A stretch of 64,000 nt of DNA from contig OZ316894.1 in the NCBI GenBank assembly GCA_973895155.1, positions 8,246,001 to 8,310,000 of the forward strand, read 5' to 3'. Positions within the stretch are counted from its first letter, which is position 1. The number at the start of each line of letters is the position of its first letter. Shown piece by piece: positions 19,722 through 33,390 of this stretch. The position numbers and the translations under genes are program-made. A model generated the notes under the pieces. It was given only the letters and a program-made list of their open reading frames with translations. It ran no database searches and was not told the origin of the DNA. This stretch comes from Marsupella aquatica. Lineage: Eukaryota > Marchantiophyta.

Positions 19722-21830
19722 TGAAAAGTAGTTATTGTTTGTGACATTACCATTGAAAAACATGGATAACTTGAAATTTTACAAATTTTCAAAATGCCTT
19801 TACCACTTATTCATGAATTCATGGTTAAAGTTTCTTGAGAAATTTGTAGTTTAATATTATCTTAGTGGGTTGTGTTTCAATTCAATTAGATGGTGTCATT
19901 TCTATTCTCCTTGTCTTCTTTTCACAATAATGTGTATCAGGTTAAGTTGTAGTAATTTATTTTCTGGGTTTTAAATGACAATGGCTTTTGGAGGTGATTT
20001 AGTTGTTGTTTCAAAAGACACCTCGTGTAATTGTGAGACCATTGTAGATAATAGTGTTGTATTTGAGATCATTTATTGGTGGAATGTAACTTCAGATGAA
20101 TTTGGTCATTTTTAGGTGTCAAAACATAGCTAGTTTATGTCATATTTTGTTCGCTCCATATTTTTGCTCTAAAATAGGTGCTAATTTTTGCACTTTTTGT
20201 GACTTTTTCGTTGTTTTTCTGATTTTTTGGCTAGAGTTCCTAAAGTATGGGCTTGTTACTCATCATTTAAGGCTTCTTGTTTAAACCCAAAATAAAAGAT
20301 TTGGTGCGATTCAAGTTTAGGGTTAGTAGCCCAAAATGTGGTTTTGAATGAGTAATTTTTACGAATCTACTTTAAAGATTTCGTAATTTTAGAGATCAGT
20401 AAAAATTAGTTGTTGAGGACGAAAACCGCATTGGCTGGCTTTGGAACAAGGATACTAGCCCAAAATAATGCTCTTGACTGTTGTGATTTAAGGACTTTGT
20501 GTTCAGTTTAGGAATATGCACTGTCAAATCCGTACAAAGGTAAGTACGTCAAAACCGAACGATAAGTTTTGGAAGGTGTAGAAACGGAAATCTAACGGGT
20601 TGAATAACGGGTAAAGAAATGTTATATCCCTATGAAACAGAGCCTGGGTGCCATATTCTAATGATTATACAGATACTTTATTCTGATGGTGAGGCTTCAC
20701 GATTATAGGGTGGCCACCTTTTGGACACCAAATCGCCCTGGGTTAAGGTTCCCTAAATCCCATAATGTGCCACCTATCTTGTCTAAAGTTCAATAATGTG
20801 TTGTCAATATGGTGGACTGCAAACAACCCTTCTTTGGACGCAGACAGCACTTTTCATTCATGAATAATTCCTACATTCTTGGCCTAGTCCATCTGGGTCG
20901 CAACTCTCATAGGAGTGGTCCACATGAGCAATGTCTTCCAGTTTCAACCACAAATATTCAAGGAATGGGATCGAAAGAAAAATTCAGGGCCTTGATTGCA
21001 GACTGAGTACTATGACTGAGGAGGATGGGCAGAAGCGTGCCCATTCACAGCGGACCCATATTGGGAGAGAAGAAGGGTGGTCCGGATTATATACAGTGAG
21101 ACGAGGGTTTGCAGCCATTGCACTTATCAAACATTACGAAATTTATCAATAGTTTTAATAATTAATCAAATTCCAGGTATTTTTTAATTTTAATTTTTTT
21201 GTTGTTGTGCATTTTATTTTATTTTCAAAAAGGGAGCACGGCCCAGATGTACTTAAATTCCAGGTATTGGGAAATGCAACCTAATAGTATTTTCTTTTAT
21301 CAGAATCCTGATAAGTGCAATTTATCAATACATGCAACTTCAATCAGTCCACTATCACACTTAGGACAATTCCACAGACAATTCAAATGGTTGTACTAGC
21401 TAACTGTTAATTGCTATTTCTACATTGCACTTAGTTACTACTGTGCCTTATTTGCTAAAGATTTTAGCACTAATCAGGTATTGAGGGAAACTGTAATTTA
21501 TTTGTTAAAAAGCGGGGTTAAAAGTACTGTTAGGCCTAAACTGAAAGCACTTGTTGTTGGACTTCACTATATAAAGCTGCACTTATGGACGTCTAACAGG
21601 TGTCACCTTTAATTATTGTCTTGGGGCTGCACATTCCTACAAATGGCTATATATTCCATAGTATATGACCATGAAATATAATCTGTCGAATCTAATGCTT
21701 AAAACAGTTGTCTTATTGTGTCTAACCTTAGTTCTTGAAAGCAAAACAAAGTTTCAACAACTTAACTTTACTAACATTAATAGAAGTTTATTACTCTTCG
21801 CACCTAACATGAGCATGGAACCTGACCCTT
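19722..21830. other. AT-rich non-coding region
   Basis: No supported gene. It contains a CATGAATTCATG copy at 19812-19823 and an ATTCATGAAT palindrome at about 20858. Short ORFs lack recognisable motifs. Element 2's downstream end should lie here, but no terminal repeat was identified. Confidence 0.5.
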
Positions 21831-22290
21831 CCAGAGCCATTTTTCCTTAGTGTCCTCATTTCCCCACTCATGGAAATCTTGATAATCCTGCAAAACTCCT
21901 CCCGGCCTCTTGGATGTGTCATTGATCATTCTCTGATAGAACCCAGCCCTCTGAGAGTCCTTCTCACCTATGCCCTCTGTTCCCACTCACGAAAATTCCA
22001 GCAGAACTGTCTGCAAAAGTCCTCCCCCATGGAACGGGCCTTTAACAGTCCCTTTTGCTGCACCCTCTCTTCCCACTCATCCCTGGATCACCACTCTATC
22101 ATGGAACAGGGTCCCCTTTGTTGGCGCCCTCTCTTCACCCTCATGAAAATCTTGGCTGTCCTGGGAATAGAAAGTCCTCCCTCTCACAAGAGTCATCATC
22201 CTTATGAGAGTCCCTTTTGCTGCGGACCACCCTCTCTTCCCAGTGCTCATGAAATCAAAGTCCTCTCTCTTGAATGGCAAATCCTTATTT
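21830..22290. repeat. Diverged tandem repeat, pyrimidine-rich
   Basis: About five diverged units of roughly 80-110 nt share 'ccctctcttcccactcatgaaaatc' (split as ccctctcttcccac / tcatgaaaatc) and 'gagagtcccttttgctg'. ORFs on both strands here reflect the repeat, not genes. Confidence 0.65.
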
Positions 22291-25182
22291 CCGGAGGTCA
22301 AGCTTTTGACAAAAAATCTTGCGCGAGCAAAAAAGGGGATCCCACAAGGGGCCCATTGATAGATGACTAGCTTCGGTAATGCTTTTGCTTGATTGTGCCC
22401 TCAAGTTCATGTAAAGTGAAGTGTAGCCAGTTTCCACATATGAATAGTGAGGATTGCATCTTTTACTTGGAGAGCCATCAGATCTGGTGATTAACCCCAT
22501 TCAAAATGAGGGCCGTTTGTTCTCCACAGCCATTACTAATAGTTGCCAATTCTACCTCAATAAAAAGTCTTGAGTGACCACTTTTGGTTAAAATTTGTCA
22601 GTATTTGTTTTTTGGGTTTGTCTTTAGTATTAGTCACTTTCTAAGTCACCTAACCACATACTCCAGTAGCCAGAAAGTTATCCCCAGTGATGTCTTTAAA
22701 CCAAGAGAGATTTAATGCTCTTAAATTACGTTAGGGAATCTTCATAGCAGCTTCTCCTTCATAAGGTGACAACCCAAATAGTACCTAAAGCTCAAAAGTT
22801 CATTTATGATAACAGTATACATGGGTCACACTTTTAAATGGATGCTGCCGGCCTGCCCATTTCAGTTGGATGATTTTATTATAGCCCCTTGGACCCCATG
22901 AGCGAAGATGCTCCAGTTTCTATTTTGGTGATTTTATTACAACCCCTTGGGTCCCATAAGATGCTGTCGCTTCCATTTAGAGAATTTTATTTTAACCACG
23001 TGCACTATCCATTTAGATGATAATAGATTCAAATCATTTTTTTTCCTGAGTGTTGAGGTTTGTGTGTGTAATAGCTTCAGCGGTGAACCCCTGGTGAAAC
23101 CCAACTTATGGATGATTGGGGGCTTGCGAAAATCTGGTCTACTTATGAGCCTTGATTGAACTAGGAATGCCACTTGCCACCCTGAAAAGTGCTACCGCTG
23201 AGATGCACTTGCTCGAATGACTGATGTTGAGCAAATTTTGCACCTATCATAAATTTGTGCACTGTCAGGACCATTTGGAAATGTGGATTAAGGTTGCGTC
23301 TTCACCTTCTGTGTAGGTAGAATATATGGGCAAAATGGGATTATGGCAGCAAGAAATGATTTTCCCAACAATGCTCATCTAGAATTCCAGAGTCCAAGAA
23401 CTTGGTAGAGGTTTGCATACTAGTGAGCTACGTTAAGTATACCATTTCGGTGCTAGAGTAACACTAGGATCCTCTCAAGTGGTTAGATGAGTCATAAGGC
23501 AAAACTTTCATGTCCTTGTGTAGGAAACCAAATTTATTCTTCCTTACGTGGGGCTTTAATTTTTGTAGTTTGAGGTTGGTGTTCTTCAATCCATGGATCA
23601 CTCCTGATATTCATAAAGATCTTATCACCTTTTCCTTTCCATATTTATATAAAGTAGCATGTTTGAATGTTGTGGCTCCCGTTAATTTATCGAATCTGTA
23701 TGGCTGAGATCTGAGTGCTTTGTGGCTGGGATTCTATAAATTACCTCCCACATGTAGCAATTCCTATCCTACTTGCTGATATACTGTAGTTAGTATATTC
23801 GATTTGGACCATTGACTCATGTCCCATTTTCAAATGTGCACACTACGGTAGTCTAGTCCTTGAGTTAGCGTTCATGTATTCGTTTGGCACTTTTCTCTTT
23901 CCCTTTCTCTTTTCCCGTTTGTAGTATTGCACTTGTCTGGTGATTGCCCTCTGTGTACCTCTTTAGTATTGCAGGTGTGTGTCCTCTTGGTACCTCTTGG
24001 TTTTCCTACTTTGTTTTTCCTCATTTATCAATTTTGGCGAGGTATCAATTTTGGCGGAGGTGAAATTTGGTTTTTTTTCGAGTCAAAAACGGAGTCAGAG
24101 GTGTGTCCACGAATACAAACGCGCCGCATCCTTTGTTTTTCGCCTTCATGCACTGAGGCCCCTTTCAATCTTTCATCCACCAGAATCAGTGGAGAGATCA
24201 AAAGCTACACAATCAAACCGCGTCCGTTGTTTTCTCCAACCGAGACTCTCAGATACTGGAACACTTGGCCTTGAGGAGCATCAGATAAGATATCAAAAGC
24301 TCCTTTCCAAATGCCAATTGATCCTCGCTGACTTTGAGGGCCTGCAGTGGAGAAGCAGCCAGATGGCGATGGAGGTGAGTAGAGCACAGTACATGGGCCC
24401 AGACAAGTGTGTTGCTGCGCCACCGGACTCACTAGCTTGAATGTGTCATGTTGTCAAGTTGCCATGCTATTTGTTGATCCGTTCCGAAGTTGTGAACATG
24501 ACAACGATAACAGCCTGTGATCGAAAGGCAGTTTTTGGTCCGCTCATCAAGTGCCGTTGAGAACCTTGCAGCGAGCTTTTCAGGGTGATGTCACAGCTGG
24601 GAGCTCGCTGGGACGATATCACAACAGTCGTGGCGGATTGAGTTTCATAATGTATACATTTTTGGGTTAAGAGGTCGGGATTTCTCCGGACCTCGACTTC
24701 TGCCAAGCTAGGGGTAATTCCGACGACGCATCTTAATGCTGATATCTGTTTGGGCAATTTGCACGAGTATGTAGCTTAGGTGATCTGTCCCATGTTTCGA
24801 GGGGCATTTGTATCGACGACAGGCAGCTGCTTGTATGACCCAGCCAATTCCAGTTGGAAACGAGATGTGCACGCATCAAATTGAAACGTTGGCATGGGCG
24901 AGCAACATTGCGTTTTCTTCATAGTGAGAGGTGACGAAATCTCAGTGGCGGTGGTCGTCTTATACATATGATCGAGGCATTTACTGAGCTAGATTCTGAT
25001 TCGGTCAGTGGAGAAATTAACTTAGGCTTCTTTCAATTTAATTTTGCAGTGCTACTGAAAAAGACGATCAAGAGAATAATGGGATTAACGTTTGGCCAGT
25101 GGAGAAATTAACCTAGCTAGTCGAATTGATCTGTGTTTACTTCGATTGCGGTACGCGCTAGCACTGAGTGTAAAGATCAACA
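22291..25182. other. Gene-poor region upstream of the receptor kinase gene
   Basis: There is a local near-repeat at 22868-22990 ('gattttatt...ccccttggaccccat' / 'gattttattacaaccccttgggtcccat'). An open frame at 23979-24440 starts with a hydrophobic segment but has no recognisable domain. The receptor kinase promoter should lie between about 24.5 and 25.18 kb; no clear TATA element was fixed. Confidence 0.4.
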
Positions 25183-28100
25183 TTGCACTACACGTACTCG
25201 CTCCTAGGTGACCTCCGTCACGCGTACACTGATTACTTCGAAGTGCCTAGTTGGAAGGACGGAAGAGGTATTATTGCTGGGATTCTGCGCTTGCTGCTGA
25301 TTACATCGACCGTCGGTCCAATTTTAGCTCAAAGTGGTGAGTTTCCCCTGGGCCGTAAATTGGTTAGATCGAGAGTTGGTGGCTTTGGTCGGCCTGGCCT
25401 CTACTCTCTGTGTCAAATCTAACGCTCTACAATTTCCACTAAAACGTTTCCGGCAACTGTGCAAATCACATTGCATTCTCTAGACTCAGTTGGAATATTT
25501 CAATTGTACAAGACTACTTTCAAGGTGATACAACCTTAATCATTGCATTCTCTAGACTCAGTTGGAATATTTCAATTGTACAAGACTACTTTCAAGGTGA
25601 TACAACCTTAATCAGTTATCAAAGCCCATTATTGACGCTGTTGCCGTATCTTATTGTCATGGGCGACCCTCAAGGAGCTTTCAGCACGGATTAATATATA
25701 GGGCCTGCAACCTTAATTGACTCCTTCACGTCAAGCTGTGTAAGTTCATGGACGTGTAGCTAAATTACCCTGAATTGTGCGCTTGTTTATAGGTATCCAG
25801 AGGATGACTATGACCGCATCTGGTCAGCACCAGAGGATTGGGCCAAAGAGCTTCTGACTGTCAACACGAACCAATCTCGCTTCAAATGGGCTGAAAGAGC
25901 GACCACCAGTGAAGGTAATGGAAGATGCTTGGCACTATTCGCTCAGGTTCAGTTACACTCACATATACGAAGGGGTCACTTCCGTTGGTCAAATTGCTAC
26001 CTACAGCTACTTCCAGGACATCAGTGGATCAGCCAACGCTACCTACGTCAGAGGGATGCAGTACATCATCAATAGTTTGCTCATCGATACGTTCAATTTG
26101 ACGTCAGATCAACCGTACGAGGTCAAAAGTTGCATCCTGGATATCTACGATCGAAATAGCGTGACCATCGCTGTGCAAAAAGATCCTTTGTCCGATTTGG
26201 ATCCCATCTTAAATGCCTTTGAGATCTACTTAGTGCAGGATTGGGACGGAATATCAACTGCCAGCCAAGAAGGTCAGTCCAAAATGTTCTTCTGAATTTG
26301 AAGCTTTGAATTTTACTAGCTGTTTTTAGGACAGTAACATATATACATGATTTATCCTGACAGGTGGGACATCGAATGTAGAAGTGCTCGTCAGTTGACT
26401 TCCAGCCGGGCGTCCATTTTACTACTAGTATCTGCCATGCTAGGGTTTAATATAAGGACTGAAAGAAAGAAAATTAAATTGATTCAAAGGACAGCGTTTC
26501 AGTGGCACTCTGTTTGGAATTTTGAGCTCCAATCTGTTTGAGTACTTAAAGTCTACACATTCTTGAATAGATTCGTTTGGGGCCAAGGTACTAGGAAGAC
26601 AAGTTTCATTCTCTCTAGCTAGACCGACCCACTAGTTACCCAAGCTAGATGTAAGAGTACAAGCTAGCATCACTTCCAAGCACATTAATCACGATAAACC
26701 CTACGGTCCACTTTGTTACGTCAAAGCTCTATTAGTCATGCAACAGTGAAGTTCAAAATTGCTCACAGACAGGTCTTCAAAATATTACCCGCATAGAATT
26801 CAATGAGTTGAAATTTCTCGATGCCAGTACGCACCCATGTACAGCTGTAGATATTTGCTTGTTTGAAATGGTGACGCGGCGTATCTGTAGTGAAAATAAT
26901 TGAAAGTATCAAGGTCCTCCTCAACTTGAGCGACTGGACTGGCGATCCATGCGTCCCAGTTCCTTACGATTGGTTGCGTTGCGAAAACTATTCCGCCAAC
27001 CACAATTACGCCTCCCTAAACAATCAAACAATATCGGGGGGAAGGGTGACCACTACTACAGTCATCACAAATATGTAAGTACTCTTTCGTGATGGAATTC
27101 GCTGCCGTTGAGCCCAAGACAGATCAGAATTTAGTGACAAATATGTGAATTGAATCGGTGAGTACATCTAGAATTCCTGCAAAACTCTGTGAGGCAAATC
27201 CCTAAAAAAATTATTCGAAGCGTTAATTTTCGGCAAATATGTTAGACAATTAATTGACATATTAACAGAGTTCATGATTATTAATGCATCATATTGCATT
27301 GTCGTGTCGTTTACTCATTTTGTTTCCTTGTGTCTGATCGACTCATGGTGATAGGAACTTGAGCTATACAGACATGGCGAGTATTCCTTCCATTGACTGG
27401 AGCACACTGGGGAATCTTACTGGCTTGGACTTATCTATGAACAATTTCGGTGGCGATGTTTTAACGTTTGTACAAAACGTCAGTATGATCAAAAGTCTAC
27501 AACAACTCTGAGTGCGAACCATCACATCCGCGTTATATTTGACGTTCTGTGTTCATTTTTGTACGAGATAGAGGATGTCGGACCTCCTTAGTCATTTGAG
27601 CACTTACTAATGCAGGATCTCAACCAATTGCAATACATAATATGTTAATATTCTCAGCTGATCTAGCTAGCTTTACCATTGTTTCGACCAAGTTTACCGT
27701 CCTTTCTACTGAATCGAATTCAATTCTAGACAGATGTGAAGTGGCGTCCTCTGGAGGGGTGTTGGGGTTGTATATAACGCAAACCAAATGTTCTCTACTA
27801 ACTTGTTCCATCCCTTTGATTTCAGAAATGCGGCGAATATGAATTTGCTTGGAGAGTTTCCACTTGGCCATTTACATGACACTGGGATGTTCCCAAACTT
27901 AACAGAAGCGTGAGTATTGATAGTGCGATCTTGTATTTTATGAATTTAGTTCGTGATTTAGGCCATACATTCGAGCTTCTCACATAGCCAGACACAGGTG
28001 CTATTTGCTCTTATTTCCTTCCGCAGCTTACAACCCGCCCTATCCTATATGGATCATCTAAATTGGTTGAAGCTGGATGATCAATACGTACCTTATATGG

Positions 28101-31100
28101 TCCGTGGCACAGAATGACCTGCAAAATTTGTAAATCGTTGAATGTTCAGATATTTCGACGAAAATCCGAACATCCATGGGATTTTAGACCTCACTAGTTG
28201 GCGAAAGGCTTTGATATCTTGGAACGCTGCCAATGCCAACGACAATGTGAAAGTAGCTGGGAATTTTTCTCTGTTCACCGGGCCATCGCCAGGGTTTCCA
28301 ACGATTTCTTTGAGGAACAACAATATTATTGACATACATCCCAGTCTGGAGGATATGATGTCGGACATCGACACATTTCTGAGGGGTTTTGTGAATCGAG
28401 CCGACTCTTTCGTCAACTATGGCATTCTGTAAGCTACCTACCTACGTCCCTTTCCATTTCTGGTTTCAGATGGGAAGAAAACAAATCGGACAGGTCTCTC
28501 AATCGCTTGTGCCTCACCAATTTGTACAGTCGTATTTGGCACGTAACTAGTGCCTGGTCGTGTGAATGGACGAGCTTCCCAGAAAGCAACCGCATATAAT
28601 TAATTCATCTGAGGGGCATGGCACATTCCGTGGTCATTATTCGTGTGTACGTACATATTCTGCTTGTTGCTATTGGTTCGTTAGACTTTTGACAGCGAAG
28701 GAGCTGATCATCCCATCGATCTTGCCAGGCTTGGTGGCAACCCATGGTGCCTGCAAACGGACTTTAGCGCTCAACCTCTTTCTCAACAATACCTATGCCG
28801 TTCGTCCGCCAGCGATTATCTTCCCGGTAAGGTTGCAACATTCACAGAAATCAATTGTTTCTCTCTCAACTTACATTCACTGATCATCACAAGATACAGT
28901 TCATGCATACCCGTCGTCTATATTTGAGCGATTCAGTACGTACTCACAGAATTGGTTACTCTGAAATTGGTCATCGTGATAGCCCTGTACACGAGAGCAC
29001 AATTCGCATTTTAGGGTTTTGCTTCTGCGCCCTTAAAAGACTGAAACTTTTTGTGAGGTATAGGTCATGAATTTATTCCCTGGGAAGCCGGCCTTGAAAG
29101 TATCGTGCTGGCCAGAGCTGACAAAAACTGTCTACTGTCAGGCTTATCGAGCTTGAATTCTCCCCCAAAGGCTAAAGACATGGGCGCTATTATTGGTGTC
29201 GTAGTCGGAGCCTCCGCCTTGGTTGCTATCGTTTGCTTCGCAGCTATGTGGTGGTCCAGGAGCAGGTTGAAGAAACAAACGTCTGCTCTCAAGGAGATCC
29301 AGGACGGTGAGAATTGAGTCTACATTCCGTTGGCCATTTCTCTTTCGCAAACCTGTTCTGCATTCTTCAGGCTTGGGATTGTTGAGCCCTTCTTAATTCC
29401 TCGATCCAAAAGTATCGTGACTTCGTACTTTCTTCACCCGCACTCTGCAGCTTTGGGGAGACAGAAAGTACAGCCGCCGTTCTATAAGTACGCTGACCTA
29501 CGAGCGGCTACAAATGAGTTCTCCTCCGGAAATGAACTGGGACATGGAGCTTTTGGTAACGTTTACAAGGTAATTGATGTAAATTAACTTTGTTCCTATC
29601 TATCCGCCAACTGACAGTTCTGAACCAACTTAAGACTTCGGTGCATAGATATATATAAAGGGCTGATAATTGTTCAACAATTGCTTGAAGTAATATGAAA
29701 GCCAAACAAAGCTGCTTCACTTTGCACATCGCATGCATGTGCATGCTCTCACAGCCTCAAAAGTTAGCATTGGTCCAAGTGACGAACATGCGACGATCGA
29801 TGTGACATGCTCCACGCAGGGAACGTTATTGGACAGTAGAGATGGAACAGTAGAGCAAGTTGCGGTGAAAAAGCTGTACCCCTCGAAGCAAGCGCTGACA
29901 GAGTTTCTGAACGAGGTAGTCCTGATCACCGGGATTAAGCACCGTAACCTGGTTCAGCTGAAAGGCTGTTGCATTCATAAGACCGACATGCGCATGCTGG
30001 TGGACGAGTATGCTGAGAATGGCAATCTAGCAGAAGCACTATGGGGTATGTACGAGTCGATCTTCGTCTTAATTTGAGTACATTTCAACAATGCAGATCT
30101 TGTTCATGTGGAGTGATGATTGATCGGTACGTAGATATATTGCAAGGATATATCAGGTCTGTGCTTCGGATGTGTAGCAAAGTCTGCATGTTGTCATAAT
30201 ATACTTACTCTAACTAAATGGTGTTTTAGATCGGATAGAAATACATGCTTATAGTATATCAGATTGATAAAAGTTGCATTTCGATGTGTTATTTGCAAAC
30301 AGATGAGGGTGGTAAAGCGGAGCCGAGCAGATCTACTCTAGACTGGCAGCGCGCAGCGGTTGAATATTTGCGTGGGAATTGCTCGTGGTCTCTCATATCT
30401 CCACGAAGAGCTGCAACCTCGGATCATTCACAGAGACATAAAACCTCCCACCATTCTAATGGACAAGAATTTCAATCCCAAGATTGCGGACTTTGGAACC
30501 GCTCGCTCTCTATCGGAAGAAATTGAAGCCGAAGACAGCTTCACAAAAAATGTTGCTGGGACTAAGTATGTAAATAGCTTGTAACACCTGTCCATTTGCA
30601 GGAGAGAAATCAAATTGAGTTCTTAAATGTAGCCAATAAAATGTAGCAACTCTCGACACGAGAAACCGTTCGATTTACGGATTTGTCAATTAATTACCTT
30701 GTGCTCCTATAGTAAGTTGTGGTAGCCACGTACTGATCTGTCGACATGTTGTGTTTGGTTAAATTGACAGAGGTTACTTTTCTCCAGAGTACGCAACTAA
30801 CGGCCAGCTGACGGAGAAGGCCGATGTCTATAGTTTCGGAATTGTTCTATTGGAAATTGTTAGCGGGAGGAGATGCATTGACCCTCACTTACCTGTTGAA
30901 AGACAATTCCTCCACAATTGGGTAAGCTCAAAATGTCCACCAGTACATGACTCGTATATATTAGCAGATCCTATCTGATCGATAGGCTTGGCTATTCGTT
31001 GATGATTACACGTGCTGTGCAGTATATAAGTGAAATACAAGTCCAGGTTTCGAGAAAATTTTACGTATGAGACCTCGATCACGGTATCTATCATGTGGAG

Positions 31101-31797
31101 ATTTGAGAGAAAATTCATGAAATCTGGAAACGAAAAAGTGGGCCGGCGGAGAATGAGCAACTAGCTCATTTGTGTTGGCGTGAACAACTTTGTGCCGAAA
31201 AATATTTTTGTCCTCTGAAACAACTCTCTTTAAATATAGAAATGTTGTGACATTTTGTACAGCTCCCGTTCCTGCCTCGTGTCCTGCCTCTATATTTATC
31301 AATTTCGGTCTAGCTTATTCATGACGCATGTCTCAGGTGCACGTTCAGATATGGCGCTCTTGCGCATAATATAATCTTTGGTGTATCAGAATCTGATCAA
31401 GCAATTATAATTGTTCACATGTGCAGGCTCGAAAGTTGAAGGACGATGGTGGGAACCTGCTAGATTTGGTTGATCCACTGTACGAAAGACTGCCAACGAT
31501 GAAGAGGTCTTCCGAGTGATCAATATCGCATTTTTATGTCTCGACTTCTATCCAGAAAAGAGACCAAGAATGTCAGAGGCAGTAAGCATGCTCCATGGAC
31601 TAATGGATGTCACACTCTACAAGCCGGAATCAGCTACCAATAGTTTAAATTTTGGCCGACCAAGGTCTCAACACAACTATGTGAAGCTTGCTTTGGACCA
31701 AGTTTGTGAAGAAGATTCAATGGACAGCCTCTTGATGACTGGTACCTCAAGCGAGAGTAACCGTGACTTGGAGTTGACTAGGCTGTCAGCCAGATAG
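25183..31797 (+). CDS. Malectin-like/LRR receptor-like kinase gene, multi-exon, with frame breaks
   Basis: Exon-like blocks in order: signal peptide '[22 protein letters not shown]' (about 25255-25340); malectin-like pieces at 25440-25695, 25790-25914 ('[15 protein letters not shown]') and 25909-26272 ('VKVMEDAW...[20 protein letters not shown]'); the pre-LRR block '[19 protein letters not shown]' (26890-27075); LRR blocks at 27355-27511, 27826-27910 and 28148-28430; a transmembrane helix '[20 protein letters not shown]' (about 29185-29250); and kinase blocks from 29460 on. The whole matches plasma-membrane malectin-LRR receptor kinases that relay extracellular signals by Ser/Thr phosphorylation. 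Frame breaks near 25905, 30350 and 31490 mean this is a pseudogene or carries assembly indels. Confidence 0.75.
25469..25612 (+). repeat. Perfect 72-bp tandem duplication in the malectin region
   Basis: Positions 25469-25540 and 25541-25612 are identical 72-nt units. Because 72 is a multiple of 3, the duplication repeats 24 codons (containing '[15 protein letters not shown]') without shifting the frame. Perfect identity implies a recent event or an assembly artefact. Confidence 0.85.
29440..31797 (+). CDS. Kinase domain part of the receptor kinase gene
   Basis: Blocks: glycine loop '[13 protein letters not shown]' (to about 29570); 'VAVKKL' with the ATP-binding Lys and '[11 protein letters not shown]' (29820-30045); '[12 protein letters not shown]' with catalytic Asp and '[10 protein letters not shown]' (30360-30567); '[34 protein letters not shown]' as split blocks (30770-30920); and the C-lobe end '[18 protein letters not shown]' (31516-31797). 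The catalytic loop has PPT where SNI-type residues are usual (HRDIKAxNI), an unusual substitution at the metal-ligand Asn. A 1-nt shift near 30350 (LDWQR to [10 protein letters not shown]) and another near 31490 interrupt the reading. Confidence 0.75.
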
Positions 31798-33390
31798 CTC
31801 CTACTGAAATTCAAAAGTGCAGCCTTAATTAGTCGGCAGTTTGTAGTAATCGTACACAGCGACCAGTCAATTATCCTACGAGAAGTATGTCTGTATGAAT
31901 CCCGGTATGAATTAGGCAGGGAATTAGGAGCTTGAATTGGGACGGATCATTGCAGTGGGACGTGGTCATTCGATCCATAATTAACTCACAAGCCTCAGTG
32001 ATTGTGTGCTCAAGAGATGAACTGGCACTGACTTCGAAGGATGATACAAGACAGTGAGGAACATTGTTCTGACAGCTTCATCATTCAGCTTGTTTCAAGC
32101 GCAAACTTCAGACTGAATACAACTCAAATTGGAAGGGCCTCCAATTGTACATTATGCAATCCGGTTAGGACTTACAGCTTGTACATCCAATTCTTTTAAT
32201 TTTTTCTTGAAACGAGCACTAACTTTGTACATCTACTTGTAAGGTCAATAGTAAGCTAGAGTGAGGCAGTATGGACACCCAAAAAGAAAAATGTTTGCTT
32301 GATTGTACCCTGAGTTTGGTACCTTGATTGATCACTAACGTATCCCATGAAATAACACTTTTCAATTTGTGGTCCCTCCAACATACTCCAAGAATCCAGA
32401 GCTCGATCTTGTCACCTTTACTTAATCAAGCTTTACTTAATGAAGAAGGAACTTACAGTAAGAGCACCCTTAAGAATTAATTAAATAGACATGCGGTGTA
32501 CCTGGAAACCATTAATGATGGGAGTTGTCACCATGGCAATAAAAAATGAGTGTACCTTAACAGTGTTTAGGGTTCATGAATAAAAAAATTAGACTTAAAG
32601 ATTTCTCCAGGAAACAAATTCACCGTTTCAGACCTGTAAGTCCAGGGAAAAAATATGTTGCCCATTCGTGATCCAGACTCGAGATTCCAAAACAATAAAA
32701 TACATGGGGCAAAACACTTTGGAAATTTTATTTTTTTCTATTGAAATGAGTTGCCAACACACGTTTTGGCTAGGTGGCACCAAAATATAGGAAACACCTG
32801 CCAAACTGCATGGAAAAGATTCTGCTGATAGATATAGCGACTGCAGGAAAGTAAATTAAATTAATATTTTGCTATCAAAAACTGCAAACAGGTGGCGACT
32901 AATACACAATCTCGATGGCCATGATGGGGGTGGATGGAGACTTCACATTATTTACCTGCCCCCTATATGTCTGCAATCAATATTATATAGCATGTTCATT
33001 CTGGAACATGTTTCATTTTTTTGTTTGTTTTAGTGATACATGGTATTCTAATTAGAATATAAAGAGTACATTGACGAGGAAGATGTACAATCTATGATAT
33101 TGAAACTTGTGCACATAAAGTACCAAAATAAAAATACACATGTAAAAAAAACAATGAACAAGAAAACTTAAGTTTATGGTATTAGGATGTGCACATAATG
33201 TAGTAGAGATACTTATCTATTTACTGTAGGTAATGACACTCAAAATAATTAAAACCATAAATTTAGGACACAAACCATGAGTAGTACTTAAAGACATAAG
33301 GTGTCACATTATTTAGATCATTTCTTTCTATATTCATCAGAACAAGGGCTAAAAATTCAACGAGCTTTGTTAAAGGGTGGATGATGGGTG
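31798..33390. other. AT-rich intergenic region
   Basis: 3' flank of the receptor kinase gene. No ORF with recognisable content was seen. Confidence 0.5.

Noticed and set aside
23979-24440. 153-aa ORF with a hydrophobic N-terminus as a secreted protein gene
   Set aside because: No recognisable domain, no supporting splice or homologous block, and its second half is ordinary low-information sequence.
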